Origin: Bradyrhizobium sp. NP1
GTDB lineage: Bacteria; Pseudomonadota; Alphaproteobacteria; Rhizobiales; Xanthobacteraceae
DNA length: 64,000 nucleotides
Direction: 5' to 3'
NCBI RefSeq assembly: GCF_030378205.1
Contig: NZ_CP127385.1
Location: 4,008,001 to 4,072,000 of the forward strand
In this document: positions 10,156 to 19,232 of the stretch, piece by piece
Position numbering within the stretch: position 1 is the stretch's first letter
Layout: each line of letters opens with the position of its first letter
The notes under the pieces: generated by a model
The model's input: only the letters and a program-made list of their open reading frames with translations
Database searches by the model: none
Told to the model about the DNA's origin: nothing
Position numbers and translations under genes: made by a program

Positions 10156-10268
10156 CTAGACGCGCATGGCTGGGCTGCTTTCCCGGCCTCTCCAATGCAT
10201 GGCGCAGGATCGCGCGAATTTCGTTTGCAGCGGGCGTTTGCTCGTTGATCGGCGATCCCTCGCCCGTC

Positions 10269-13200
10269 TCATTCTGCCGGCTCCGCAATCAGCACCTTGG
10301 CCGGCTGCGGCTCCTCCGCGGCTGGCAGCTGCGGCTCGTTTGGATGATCCGGAGACGGCCCGACGCCCTTGACCAGCCCGAAGATCGCCGGGATCACGAT
10401 CAGCGTCAGCAGGGTCGAGGAGATCATGCCGCCAATCATAGGCACCGCGATGCGCTGCATGATCTCCGAGCCGGTCCCCGTGCTCCACATGATCGGTAGC
10501 AGTCCCGCCATGATGGCGACCACCGTCATCATCTTCGGGCGGACACGCTCGACCGCGCCCTCCATGATCGCGTCGCGAACATCGGCATGGCTCAGCGGCC
10601 GCCCCTCGGCGACGCGGCGGTTCCTGAGCGCGGCCAGCGCCTGATCAAGGTAGATCAGCATCACGACGCCGGTCTCGGCGGCGACGCCGGCGAGCGCGAT
10701 GAAGCCCACGGCGACGGCGACAGAGAGATTGAAGTTGAGCCACCACATCAGCCAGAGCCCGCCGACGAGCGCGAACGGCAGCGACAGCATGACGATCATC
10801 GTCTCCGTGAGCGACCTGAAATTGAGGTAGAGCAGCAGGAAGATGATGAGCAGCGTCGCCGGCACGACGATCTTCAGGCGCGCCATCGCCCGCTCCAGAT
10901 ATTCGTACTGGCCGCTCCAGATCACGTAATAGCCCGGCGGAAACTGGATGCTCGCCTGCACCGCGCGCTGCGCCTCCGTGACGTAGCCGCCGAGGTCGCG
11001 GTCGCGGATGTCGACATAGATATAGGTCGCAAGCTGTCCGTTTTCCGTCCGGATCGAGCTCGGCCCGCGCGTGAGCGCAACCGTTGCGACCTCGCCGAGC
11101 GGCACAGCCCCTCCCGCCGGCATGGCAACGAGGATGTCGCTTGCAATCGCTTTCGGATTGTCCCGGAGGTCGCGCGGGTAGCGCATGTTCACGGTGAAGC
11201 GCTGCCGGCCCTCGACCGTGGTCGTAACGGTCTGGCCGCCGAGCGCGGTCGCAATGCTGTCCTGGACGTCCTGGACCGTGATGCCGTAGCGCGCGAGCGC
11301 CGAGCGGTCGGGGCTGATTTCGAGATAGTAGCCGCCGAGCCCGCGCTCGGCGTAGGCCGACGAGGTGCCGGGCACGGTCCGCAGTACCTGCTCGATCTGC
11401 CTGGCCAGCCGGTCGATCTCGACGAGGTCGGTGCCGATCACCTTGACGCCGACGGGCGTGCGGATGCCGGTCGAGAGCATGTCGATGCGCGCCTTGATCG
11501 GCATGGTCCAGGCGTTCGAAACGCCGGGAAACTGCAACGCCTTGTCCATCTCGGCGATCAGGCCGTCGATGGTGAGACCCTCGCGCCATTGTGCCTTCGG
11601 CTTGAGGTTGACGACGGTCTCGAACATCTCCGGCGGCGCCGGGTCGGTCGAGGTCGAGGCGCGCCCGGCCTTGCCGTAGACGGACGCGACCTCGGGAAAC
11701 GAGCGAATGATCCGATCCTGGGTCTGCATCAGTTCGGCGGCCCTGGTGACGGAGATGCCAGGCAGCGTGGTCGGCATGTAGAGCAGCGTGCCTTCGTTCA
11801 GGCTCGGCATGAACTCGGTGCCGAGCTGCCGCGCCGGCCAGATCGTGACGGCGAGCACGCCGATCGCAAGCAGCACGACGAGGATTTTCGCGCGCAGCAC
11901 GCCCCTGATCACGGGACGATAGATCCAGATCAGGAATCGGTTGATCGGGTTCTTATGCTCCGGAACGATCCGCCCGCGAACGAAGATCACCATCAGCGCC
12001 GGCACCAGGGTGACGGAGAGCAGCGCGGCGGCTGCCATCGCGAAGGTCTTGGTGAAAGCGAGGGGGCTGAACAGTCGCCCCTCCTGCGATTCCAGCGTGA
12101 AAATCGGCATGAACGAGACGGTGATGATCAGCAGACTGAAGAACAGTGCCGGCCCGACCTCCGATGCGGCCTCGATCAGGATCGCGATCCGCGACTGGCC
12201 GGGCTTTGCGCGCTCGAGGTGCTTGTGGGCGTTCTCGATCATCACGATCGCGGCGTCGACCATGGCGCCGATGGCAATCGCGATGCCGCCGAGGCTCATG
12301 ATGTTGGAGCCGATGCCAAGCAGCTTCATCGCCCCGAACGCCATCAGCACGCCGACCGGCAGCATCAGGATGGCGACCAGCGCACTGCGCACGTGCAGCA
12401 GAAAGGCGATGCAGACCAGCGCGACGACCAGGCTTTCCTCGATCAGCGTGTGCCTGAGCGTGTCGATGGCGGCGTAGATCAGGTTCGAGCGGTCATAGAC
12501 CGGCACGATCTCCACCGATTTCGGCAGGCTGGTCGCGATCTCCTTGAATCGCTTCTTGACGTTCTCGATGACGTCGAGCGCATTGACGCCGAAGCGCTGC
12601 AGGACGATGCCGCTTGCGACTTCTCCCTCGCCGTTGAGCTCGGTGATGCCACGCCGCTCATCCGGTCCCAGCTCGACCCGCGCGACGTCGCGCAGCAGCA
12701 CGGGCGTGCCCTTGTCCGTCTTGAGCACGATGTTGCCGAGGTCATCGATGCCCTTGAGGTAACCCTTGCCGCGGATGACGTATTCGAACTCCGACAGCTC
12801 GACGGTGCGCCCGCCGACATCCGCATTGCTGGCGCGGATCGCGTCCCGTACCTTCTGCATAGTGATGCCGAGATCGCGCATCCGCTGCGGGTCGAGGATC
12901 ACGTTGTACTGTTTGACGAAGCCGCCGACGCTCGCGACTTCGGCGACGCCTTCCGCCCGGGCAAGCGCGAATTTGAGATTCCAGTCCTGGATCGTGCGCG
13001 TCTCGGCGAGGTTCAGCTCCCGGGACATCAGGGCGTACTGGTAGACCCAGCCAACGCCGGTGGCATCCGGGCCGATGGTCGGCGTCACGCCCGCGGGCAG
13101 CCGCGACGCGGCGCCGTTGAGGAATTCGAGCACGCGCGAGCGAGCCCAGTAGATGTCGGTGCCGTCCTCGAAGATCACGTAGACGAACGAAACGCCGAAG

Positions 13201-13460
13201 AAGGAGAAGCCACGCACCACCTTCGATTTCGGCACGGTCAGCATGGCGGTCGTGAGCGGATAGGTGACCTGGTCCTCGATCACCTGCGGCGCCTGCCCCG
13301 GATACTCCGTATACACGATCACCTGCGTGTCGGAGAGATCGGGAATGGCATCGAGCGGCAGATGGATGAGCGCGTAGATTCCAGCCGCGGCGGCGAAGCC
13401 GGTGCCGAACAGCACCAGCAGCAGGTTGCGGGCCGACCAGGCGATGAGGCGGGTGATCAT
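10269..13460 (-). CDS. cusA: Heavy-metal RND efflux pump, CusA/CzcA family
   Basis: This is the inner-membrane proton-driven pump of a tripartite CBA exporter for cations such as Cu/Ag or Co/Zn/Cd. At 1063 aa it is full length. It opens MITRLIAWSARNLLLVLFGT (first membrane span) and has the heavy-metal RND pattern of two large periplasmic loops and a central GGIAIAIGAMVDAAIVMIEN segment with the proton-relay acidic residue. The final 30 residues are a cytoplasmic Pro/Glu-rich tail. Its start overlaps the cusB stop (ATGA). Metal specificity cannot be set by eye; CusA is used because the partner has a CusB-like metal-binding domain. Confidence 0.9.
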   Translation of the reverse strand: MITRLIAWSARNLLLVLFGTGFAAAAGIYALIHLPLDAIPDLSDTQVIVYTEYPGQAPQVIEDQVTYPLTTAMLTVPKSKVVRGFSFFGVSFVYVIFEDGTDIYWARSRVLEFLNGAASRLPAGVTPTIGPDATGVGWVYQYALMSRELNLAETRTIQDWNLKFALARAEGVAEVASVGGFVKQYNVILDPQRMRDLGITMQKVRDAIRASNADVGGRTVELSEFEYVIRGKGYLKGIDDLGNIVLKTDKGTPVLLRDVARVELGPDERRGITELNGEGEVASGIVLQRFGVNALDVIENVKKRFKEIATSLPKSVEIVPVYDRSNLIYAAIDTLRHTLIEESLVVALVCIAFLLHVRSALVAILMLPVGVLMAFGAMKLLGIGSNIMSLGGIAIAIGAMVDAAIVMIENAHKHLERAKPGQSRIAILIEAASEVGPALFFSLLIITVSFMPIFTLESQEGRLFSPLAFTKTFAMAAAALLSVTLVPALMVIFVRGRIVPEHKNPINRFLIWIYRPVIRGVLRAKILVVLLAIGVLAVTIWPARQLGTEFMPSLNEGTLLYMPTTLPGISVTRAAELMQTQDRIIRSFPEVASVYGKAGRASTSTDPAPPEMFETVVNLKPKAQWREGLTIDGLIAEMDKALQFPGVSNAWTMPIKARIDMLSTGIRTPVGVKVIGTDLVEIDRLARQIEQVLRTVPGTSSAYAERGLGGYYLEISPDRSALARYGITVQDVQDSIATALGGQTVTTTVEGRQRFTVNMRYPRDLRDNPKAIASDILVAMPAGGAVPLGEVATVALTRGPSSIRTENGQLATYIYVDIRDRDLGGYVTEAQRAVQASIQFPPGYYVIWSGQYEYLERAMARLKIVVPATLLIIFLLLYLNFRSLTETMIVMLSLPFALVGGLWLMWWLNFNLSVAVAVGFIALAGVAAETGVVMLIYLDQALAALRNRRVAEGRPLSHADVRDAIMEGAVERVRPKMMTVVAIMAGLLPIMWSTGTGSEIMQRIAVPMIGGMISSTLLTLIVIPAIFGLVKGVGPSPDHPNEPQLPAAEEPQPAKVLIAEPAE

Positions 13461-14902
13461 GGCCGCGCCTCCTTGCCGACCGGCTGGCTGGACAGCGTGC
13501 CATCGGCCTCGGCAAATCCCTTCAACGCCGCCTTCAAATTGCTCTCGGCATCGATCAGAAAGTTGGCGGAAGTCACGACCGCTTCGCCTTCGCTGACGCC
13601 CTCGGCGATTTCGACGTAGCCGCCGCCGCGACGGCCGAGCTTGACCGCGCGCGGCTCGAAGCGGCCTGCTCCCTTGTCGATCAGGAGGGCCTGACGTGCG
13701 CCGCTGTCGAGCACCGCGCTTTCGGGGACGGCGAGCACCGGGCCTGGCGTGCCTGTTTCGATCTCGGCGTCGACGTACATCTCGGGCCGCAGCACTTCGT
13801 CGGGGTTGGGCACTTCGATGCGGATGCGCGCGGTGCGGGTCTGGGCGTTGAGATGCGGATAGATCAGCGTCACCGCACCGGTGAAGGTCTGGCCTGCGAG
13901 GGCGCGCGGACGGATCGTCACTTTCGTTCCGACGGCGACCTGAGGGAGGTCGCGTTCCGCCACGTCGACAACCACCCAGACAAGTTGATGGTCGGCGATC
14001 CTGAACAGGACATCACCGGGTCCCGCCCGCATTCCGCTCACCGCGTTGCGCTCGAGGATTTCGCCATCCTGCGGCGCGAGCCAGGGAATCGAGAGCGAGA
14101 TATCGCGGGTGCGTTCGAGCTCCCTGATCGCCGGTTCAGGTGTCGCGAGATTCTCGAGCCTGCGGCGTGCGCCCTTCAACTCCTTTCCGGTCGCGCCGGC
14201 GTTGATTGCGGAGAGATATTCGGCGGCGGCGCTGGAGAGCGCCGGACTGTAGACGTTCATCATCGGCTGCCCCTTGTGGACATGATCGCCGGTCGTGACG
14301 TTGGCGACGCTTTCAACGAATCCTTCGAAACGCAGGGCGACAACCGAAACGCGCCGCTCGTCCTCCTGGACGGTCCCCGGCGCCCGGATCACCGACCTGA
14401 TCGCTTGCCGCACGACCGGCTCGGATTTCGCGCCGCTGCGCTGGATCTTGCCCTGCGAGAGCTTTACGGTCCCGTCGTCGCTGTCCTCGCCTTCGTAGAC
14501 CGCGATGTAGTCCATCCCCATCGAGTCCTTCTTCGGCACCGGCGAGGTGTCCGGCAGTCCCATGGGGTTGCGGTAGTATTTGATCTTGCGTTCGGGCTTC
14601 GCTTCAGCCGCTTTTGTGTCGGCCGGCGGCTCCTCAGGCTCGTCGAAGCTCACATCGGCGCTCGCCGGAACGGCGCGCCAGAGGCGTCCGTCCGGCGTCT
14701 TCTTTGGCGTGAGGGAGTAAAGCGGCTTCCCATCGGGGTCCTGGTAATAGACGGCCGGACCGCCCTCACCGGCGGCAGCCGCCGACACCACGACAGGTGC
14801 GGCGACGAACGGATTGGCACGCGGGATCGCCCCCGCGAGCACGGCGGCGCCGGCCGCTGCGCCAATCGCAGCGGCCGCGCCCATGGCGAAAGCGCGGTTC
14901 AT
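13457..14902 (-). CDS. cusB: CusB-type efflux periplasmic adaptor with N-terminal metal-binding domains
   Basis: This membrane fusion protein links the RND pump to an outer-membrane channel and hands metal to it. It is 481 aa from the ATG at 14902, which overlaps the upstream stop by ATGA. It begins with an Ala-rich membrane anchor (MNRAFAMGAAAAIG). Two short heavy-metal-binding modules follow: YYQDPDGKPLY at about 55-75, and YYRNPMGLPDTS through KKDSMGMDYI, with the Met residues typical of CusB. A barrel-sandwich adaptor core completes it (VEIVANVTTGDHVHKGQ-like biotinyl-lipoyl region). No outer-membrane partner is in this operon; a TolC-type channel is encoded at 32.1 kb. Confidence 0.88.
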   Translation of the reverse strand: MNRAFAMGAAAAIGAAAGAAVLAGAIPRANPFVAAPVVVSAAAAGEGGPAVYYQDPDGKPLYSLTPKKTPDGRLWRAVPASADVSFDEPEEPPADTKAAEAKPERKIKYYRNPMGLPDTSPVPKKDSMGMDYIAVYEGEDSDDGTVKLSQGKIQRSGAKSEPVVRQAIRSVIRAPGTVQEDERRVSVVALRFEGFVESVANVTTGDHVHKGQPMMNVYSPALSSAAAEYLSAINAGATGKELKGARRRLENLATPEPAIRELERTRDISLSIPWLAPQDGEILERNAVSGMRAGPGDVLFRIADHQLVWVVVDVAERDLPQVAVGTKVTIRPRALAGQTFTGAVTLIYPHLNAQTRTARIRIEVPNPDEVLRPEMYVDAEIETGTPGPVLAVPESAVLDSGARQALLIDKGAGRFEPRAVKLGRRGGGYVEIAEGVSEGEAVVTSANFLIDAESNLKAALKGFAEADGTLSSQPVGKEARP

Positions 14903-15306
14903 TTTTGTGCCGTGACGACGAGCTTGCTTTCGAGCGTCCCGGTCTCGCCCTGCACCTTGGCACCGAGCGACAACTGCCAACGGCCGGCCATGCCGAAATT
15001 GGCCTTGAAGCGGTACGTGCCCGGCTCCGTCCCCGGCATCGACGTCACCTTGGTCGCCATCTCCTGCATGCCGTCGGGCGCCATGTCGAGACGGGAGGCG
15101 AAGATAACGGCATCGGGCACGGGCTTGCCGGTCTTCTTGTTGACCAGGCGAACGGTCACGATCTTGTCGGCGCCGGCCTGGACGGTCGGCTCGACGAGCT
15201 GGAATTCATAATCCTTGATGTCGGCAAGCGCGAGCTTCGGCGCTCCCGTCACGGAAAGGCCGATCAGCGCGGCGGCGAGCGCGCGCGCGATAGTGGAAGT
15301 CTTCAT
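14899..15306 (-). CDS. Exported FixH/YtkA-like protein of the metal-efflux operon
   Basis: 135 residues with a signal peptide ending near KLALA (1-28). The mature part is a small beta-sandwich-like domain: QLVEPTVQAG, VTVRLVNKKTGKPV, MAPDGM, and PGTYRFKANFGMAGRWQLSL. The 'Y.f...f.maG.W.l' pattern is typical of FixH/YtkA-like domains, which often accompany Cu transport genes in alphaproteobacteria. It overlaps cusB by 4 nt and is probably a periplasmic accessory of the pump. Copper binding is inferred from context and the Met content. Confidence 0.72.
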   Translation of the reverse strand: MKTSTIARALAAALIGLSVTGAPKLALADIKDYEFQLVEPTVQAGADKIVTVRLVNKKTGKPVPDAVIFASRLDMAPDGMQEMATKVTSMPGTEPGTYRFKANFGMAGRWQLSLGAKVQGETGTLESKLVVTAQK

Positions 15307-15409
15307 GATGTCTTTGTCCTCGAAACGTCTGATGAAGCCGCGTGAACGGCATGCGAAGACGCGCGTCCGGCGCTGGCCGCGCGTCAGCGTTCCGGCACTG
15401 AAGTGCCGG

Positions 15410-15769
15410 TCAGACGATGTTTCGAGGTGGTTGGTCGGGCGGATGCTCGCCCAAGCCGTCGATCAGACGATCGTCCGGCAGGGCAAAGGCGCGGCGCGAG
15501 GGCTGGCGATCGGCCAGCACGGCAGCGTCCGGCAGCGGCAAAGCGACATTGAACACGCACAGCGCCATCAAGGCGCAGACCCCGCAATCCCTGGCTTTCT
15601 GCTCCTGCTGGTCCGGGCAGCAGGGCATGTCGTCAGCCATCATCTGCATGTCGCCCATGGTGGCGACAGAATGCGCTGCAGCGATCGCCGGCCCGGCGAG
15701 GGGCGCCGCCAGCAATCCCGCCGCGATGGCGAGAGCGATCAGCCACCTGAAGAAATTCTTCGGACTCAT
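15410..15769 (-). CDS. Small exported Cys/Met-rich protein, first gene of the efflux operon
   Basis: 119 residues from the ATG at 15769 (MSPKNFFRW), preceded by GGAAAAGGG; earlier in-frame starts at 15784 and 15796 have weaker ribosome-binding sequences. A hydrophobic signal or anchor (about 7-30) leads into MGDMQMMADDMPCCPDQQEQ and DCGVCALMALC. These contain five Met and five Cys in about 45 residues, suggesting a periplasmic metal-binding segment. A second hydrophobic stretch (ALMALCVFNVALPLP) follows. The gene is 103 nt upstream of the FixH-like gene. The pattern resembles short DUF2946-type proteins found beside copper genes; no enzymatic function is suggested. Confidence 0.6.
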   Translation of the reverse strand: MSPKNFFRWLIALAIAAGLLAAPLAGPAIAAAHSVATMGDMQMMADDMPCCPDQQEQKARDCGVCALMALCVFNVALPLPDAAVLADRQPSRRAFALPDDRLIDGLGEHPPDQPPRNIV

Positions 15770-15887
15770 GCGCCCTTTTCCCATGTTCCGGCTCATGGCG
15801 CAAATAGGCCCGATATCACGATCGCGCCAGATTGCGGATGGTCGACGCCCTCATTTGCCGGCCACACGGTTGCCGGCGCGCCACGAC

Positions 15888-16358
15888 TCAGGTCGAGGAA
15901 ATCGCCTTCTTCCCGTAGATCGCGTCCGCCCGTTTCTCGAACGCAGAGGAAAAGCGCGCGAATGCCGCGTCGAACATCGAGCCCATCAGCATCGCGAGCA
16001 TACGGCTCTTGAACTCGTAGGAGAGAAAGAAGGTCACGTCGCAAGCCTCCTCGCCTTTCGGCTCGAACAGCCAGCGGTTCTCGAGATTCGAGAACGGCCC
16101 GCGCAGGTACTCGACCAGGATCTTCAGGTTGGGGCGGTCGAGCGTAACGCGGCTGGTGAAACTCTCCTTCACCAGCTTGAACGATACCGTCATGTCGGCG
16201 ACCACGACCTCGGTGCCGTCGCCCCTCGACGTGCGCTGGCGGACCTTCAGCGCCTGGCACAGCGGCACGAATTCCGGGTAGCGCTCGACATCGGCGACAA
16301 GGTCGAACATCTGTTCGGCGCGGTGCTGGACGTGGCGCTTGCTGGAAAATCTCGGCAT
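15888..16358 (-). CDS. ratA: RatA/COQ10-type START-domain protein
   Basis: 156 residues forming a single START-like lipid-binding domain with the family landmarks FDLVADVERYPEFVPLC, TSRVTLDRP and WLFEPKG, and the helix-forming C-terminus. Mitochondrial Coq10 homologues bind coenzyme Q and assist respiration; the E. coli relative RatA was described as a ribosome-associated toxin. In alphaproteobacteria it commonly follows lipA, as here with a 9-nt gap, favouring the ubiquinone-related role. Which role applies is not decidable from sequence. Confidence 0.85.
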   Translation of the reverse strand: MPRFSSKRHVQHRAEQMFDLVADVERYPEFVPLCQALKVRQRTSRGDGTEVVVADMTVSFKLVKESFTSRVTLDRPNLKILVEYLRGPFSNLENRWLFEPKGEEACDVTFFLSYEFKSRMLAMLMGSMFDAAFARFSSAFEKRADAIYGKKAISST

Positions 16359-16367
16359 GGCGTTCGC

Positions 16368-17327
16368 TTAGCGCGATGCCGCTGCGCGCGCCGCCTTGAG
16401 CCGGGCGAAATCCTCCCCGGCATGGTGGGAGGAGCGTGTCAGCGGGCTCGCCGACACCATCAGGAATCCCTTGGTGTAGGCGACCTTCTCAAGACCCTTG
16501 AACTCGTCCGGCGGCACATAGCGCATCACGGCGTGATGCTTGCGGGTCGGCTGCAGATATTGACCGACGGTGAGGAAATCGACCTCGGCCGAACGCAGGT
16601 CGTCCATCACCTGCAGCACCTCGTGGCGCTCCTCGCCCAGGCCCACCATGATGCCGGACTTGGTGAAGATCGTGGGATCGATCTCCTTGACCCGCTGCAG
16701 CAGGCGAATGGAGTGGAAGTAGCGCGCGCCTGGACGCACCGAGAGATAGCGCGAAGGCACGGTCTCGAGATTGTGGTTGAAGACGTCGGGCTTGGCGGCA
16801 ACCACGGTCTCCAATGCGCCGTCCTTGCGCAGGAAATCGGGCGTCAGGATCTCGATCGTGGTCTGCGGGCAGCGCGCGCGGATGGCGCGGATGGTCCGGG
16901 CAAAGTGCTCGGCCCCGCCATCGGCGAGATCGTCGCGGTCGACGGAAGTGACCACGATATGCGCCAGGCCGAGCTTGAAGGTCGCTTCGGCCACGTGCTC
17001 GGGCTCGCTGACATCGAGCGCGTCGGGCATCCCGGTCTTCACGTTGCAGAAGGCGCATGCCCGCGTACAGGTGTCACCCATGATCATGAAGGTCGCGTGC
17101 TTCTTGTCCCAGCACTCGCCGATGTTGGGACAGCCCGCCTCCTCGCACACGGTGACGAGGCCGTTCTCCTTCACGATGTTGCGCGTATCGGCGTAGCCGC
17201 GGCTATTCGGCGCGCGCACCCGGATCCAGTCCGGCTTCGCCGGCGAAAGCGCGTCCGGCCGGTTCACCTTCTCGGGGTGACGCGGGCGCAGCGGGGTCGC
17301 TGAAACGGTATCGATGATGACGGCCAT
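16368..17327 (-). CDS. lipA: Lipoyl synthase LipA
   Basis: LipA is a radical-SAM enzyme that inserts two sulfurs into octanoyl groups on E2 and GcvH proteins. It has 319 residues. Both iron-sulfur clusters are visible: the auxiliary cluster ligands Cys61, Cys66 and Cys72 ([12 protein letters not shown]) and the radical-SAM ligands Cys87, Cys91 and Cys94 (CTRACAFC). The conserved GEERHEV and the C-terminal [10 protein letters not shown] motif, whose RSSxH contains the cluster Ser ligand, are present. It is transcribed together with ratA and diverges from the glycosylase gene. Confidence 0.97.
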   Translation of the reverse strand: MAVIIDTVSATPLRPRHPEKVNRPDALSPAKPDWIRVRAPNSRGYADTRNIVKENGLVTVCEEAGCPNIGECWDKKHATFMIMGDTCTRACAFCNVKTGMPDALDVSEPEHVAEATFKLGLAHIVVTSVDRDDLADGGAEHFARTIRAIRARCPQTTIEILTPDFLRKDGALETVVAAKPDVFNHNLETVPSRYLSVRPGARYFHSIRLLQRVKEIDPTIFTKSGIMVGLGEERHEVLQVMDDLRSAEVDFLTVGQYLQPTRKHHAVMRYVPPDEFKGLEKVAYTKGFLMVSASPLTRSSHHAGEDFARLKAARAAASR

Positions 17328-17458
17328 GGTGGTCGAGAAATTCCTGTTTGCTTTAGCTAATCTGTATTCCCGAAGGCCGCAACCCGGCTCGCCTACGGTA
17401 TCAGAACATGCAAGATTGGGTACCGTTCCCGCCCGTCCCCGCCGATTTCCACCCCAGA

Positions 17459-18067
17459 ATGGCTCGAAAACCGAATCCTGCGCCCCCGCTGGGCAAGCCC
17501 CTGAAACGCGCCTTCTTCGGCCGCAGCGTGCATGAGGTCGCCCCCGACCTGATCGGCGCCACGTTGCTGGTGAACGGCGTCGGCGGCCTCATCGTAGAGG
17601 TGGAGGCCTATCACCACACCGAACCCGCCGCGCATTCCTACCGCGGGCCGACGCCGCGCAACCTGGTGATGTTCGGTCCGCCGGGCTTTGCCTATGTCTA
17701 CCGCTCCTACGGCATCCACTGGTGCGTGAACTTCGTCTGCGAGGAAGAGGGCTCGGCGAGCGCCGTGCTGATCCGCGCGCTGGAGCCGACCCATGGACTG
17801 GCTTCGATGCGGCGACGGCGCGGCGTCACCGAGGCGCGGATGCTGTGCTCGGGCCCCGGCAAATTGTGCGAGGCGCTCGGCATCACCATTGCGCATAGCG
17901 GCCTGCCGCTCGACCGACCGCCGATCGCGCTGTTCGCCCGCACGTCGAAGGTGGAGATCGCTGCCGGCGTGCGGATCGGCCTCACCAAGGCGGTGGAACT
18001 GCCCTGGCGCTACGGTCTCAAGGGCTCGAAATTCCTCAGCAAGCCGTTTCCGGCCGGTCGCGGCTAG
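17459..18067 (+). CDS. DNA-3-methyladenine glycosylase (AAG/MPG family)
   Basis: This base-excision repair enzyme removes alkylated purines. It has 202 residues from the ATG at 17459; an in-frame ATG at 17408 would add 17 weakly supported residues. MPG-family motifs: [21 protein letters not shown] with the catalytic Glu, [26 protein letters not shown] and [14 protein letters not shown]. The stop codon TAG (18065-18067) is part of the CTAGTGG end of the palindromic repeat that begins here. The protein ends at the usual length, so the repeat inserted at or beside the original stop. Confidence 0.92.
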   Translation: MARKPNPAPPLGKPLKRAFFGRSVHEVAPDLIGATLLVNGVGGLIVEVEAYHHTEPAAHSYRGPTPRNLVMFGPPGFAYVYRSYGIHWCVNFVCEEEGSASAVLIRALEPTHGLASMRRRRGVTEARMLCSGPGKLCEALGITIAHSGLPLDRPPIALFARTSKVEIAAGVRIGLTKAVELPWRYGLKGSKFLSKPFPAGRG

Positions 18068-18231
18068 TGGTCCGATTCTAGCGCTCGCATCCCGTTTTCC
18101 CAGAATGTTCTTGCGGACGCTAGAATCGAAGGACAAACAGCAAATATGGGCTTCCGGTGGAGTTCTGAATTTGACACTCGCTTTGCGGACCCACGGTCAG
18201 ATGGGTAGCGAATGTCAAATCCACTCGGTTA
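18064..18231. repeat. Long copy of CTAG-bounded double-hairpin repeat (mpg / dehydrogenase gap)
   Basis: About 168 bp holding two adjacent imperfect hairpins. The first pairs GTCC.ATTCTAGCG with CGCTAGAATC..GGAC. The second pairs TTTGACAcTCGCT with AGCGAATGTCAAA and has GTGGA/TCCAC flanks. Its left end (CTAG) provides the stop of the glycosylase gene and its right end overlaps the TAA of the dehydrogenase gene at 18229. It fills the whole convergent gap. A closely similar element lies at 30889-31052. Confidence 0.85.
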
Positions 18232-19227
18232 GTATTCGCGGCGCACGTCGACGAGATTGAGCAGCCTGCGATCTGCCAGCGTTCTCGATGCGTTTTCCAG
18301 CACGAGGTCCAGCGTCATCGGAAGATACTCCGTGAGGTCATCAGACGAGCAATGCGGCGTGATTAGCAGATTTGGCGTCTTCCACAGCGACGAGCTTCGC
18401 GGCAGCGGCTCGGGATCGAAAACGTCCAGCACGGCGCCGCCGAGTCGCCCCTTCCGCAGGTGCTTCTCAAGCGCACCATAGTCGACGACCTGCGCCCGCG
18501 CGAAATTCAGGAAGCCTGCCGTCTTTTTCATTAGCGCAAACTCGCTCGCACCGATCATCCCATCCGTTGCCGAGGTCGACGGCACCGCGACAACTACGAA
18601 GTCGGCGCGCGGCAAGCATTCGTGCAGCCGTTGCGGACCAACCACCTCATCGCAATACCGGTGCGGCTTCGCGCCGCGGCGGATTCCGATCACATGGAGG
18701 CCGACCCGCTTGGCCTCGCGCGCCCCCGCCCCTCCGAGATGGCCTGCACCGATAACGAGCAGCGTCTTGCCCTTGAGCTGGGTCGTGAAAAGCGGAAGCC
18801 ATTCCCGGCGCGCCTGCGCGTTCATCAGGGCCGGTATCCGATTGTTGAGCATCAGGATACACATCAGAATGTACTCGCCAGCCTTCTGGCGATGAATTCC
18901 CTTGTTGTTGGTGATCGCGATATCCTTCGGCAGCCAGTCGAAAGGCCGCAGATATTCGATACCCGCTCCAATCAAATGAATGGAGCGCAGATTCGGCGCC
19001 ATATCGCGTAGGTTCCTGCGCGGGACCTGCTGGGACGTCACGAACATCGACGCCGTCTTCAGCATCGCCGGAGCGTTGTCGAGGTCCCATCCGACGCTTG
19101 TGCGAATCCGGCTTGAGAGGTCCTTTCGCCGAAGCAGCGCGGCCTTGATGATATCCGGCGTCATGTGGAACACCGGATGAGCCTCGCGGCGCGAGTTGAA
19201 GTGTATGTGGAATTTTTCGTTCTTCAT
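18229..19227 (-). CDS. D-2-hydroxyacid dehydrogenase / ketoacid reductase, paralogue 1
   Basis: 332 residues from the ATG at 19227, five bases after the ABC ATPase stop. This is a D-isomer-specific 2-hydroxyacid dehydrogenase. It has a Rossmann GAGHLGG loop (160-166), an Arg in NFARAQVVDYGAL, a Glu in DVFDPEPLP and a His in ITPH, the catalytic Arg-Glu-His triad of the family. The end of the second Rossmann strand reads IGIRR (Arg183-Arg184) rather than an acidic residue, which suggests NADP(H). It is about the same length as the gene at 23.1 kb, and both end VDVxREY. It is the last gene of the transporter operon. Substrate unknown. Confidence 0.85.
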   Translation of the reverse strand: MKNEKFHIHFNSRREAHPVFHMTPDIIKAALLRRKDLSSRIRTSVGWDLDNAPAMLKTASMFVTSQQVPRRNLRDMAPNLRSIHLIGAGIEYLRPFDWLPKDIAITNNKGIHRQKAGEYILMCILMLNNRIPALMNAQARREWLPLFTTQLKGKTLLVIGAGHLGGAGAREAKRVGLHVIGIRRGAKPHRYCDEVVGPQRLHECLPRADFVVVAVPSTSATDGMIGASEFALMKKTAGFLNFARAQVVDYGALEKHLRKGRLGGAVLDVFDPEPLPRSSSLWKTPNLLITPHCSSDDLTEYLPMTLDLVLENASRTLADRRLLNLVDVRREY

Positions 19228-19232
19228 GATGT

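Noticed and set aside
10587..13619. Plus-strand ORF of 1010 codons opposite cusA
   Set aside because: Full overlap with the RND pump; composition is Arg/Asp/His-rich, typical of an antisense frame in GC-rich DNA.
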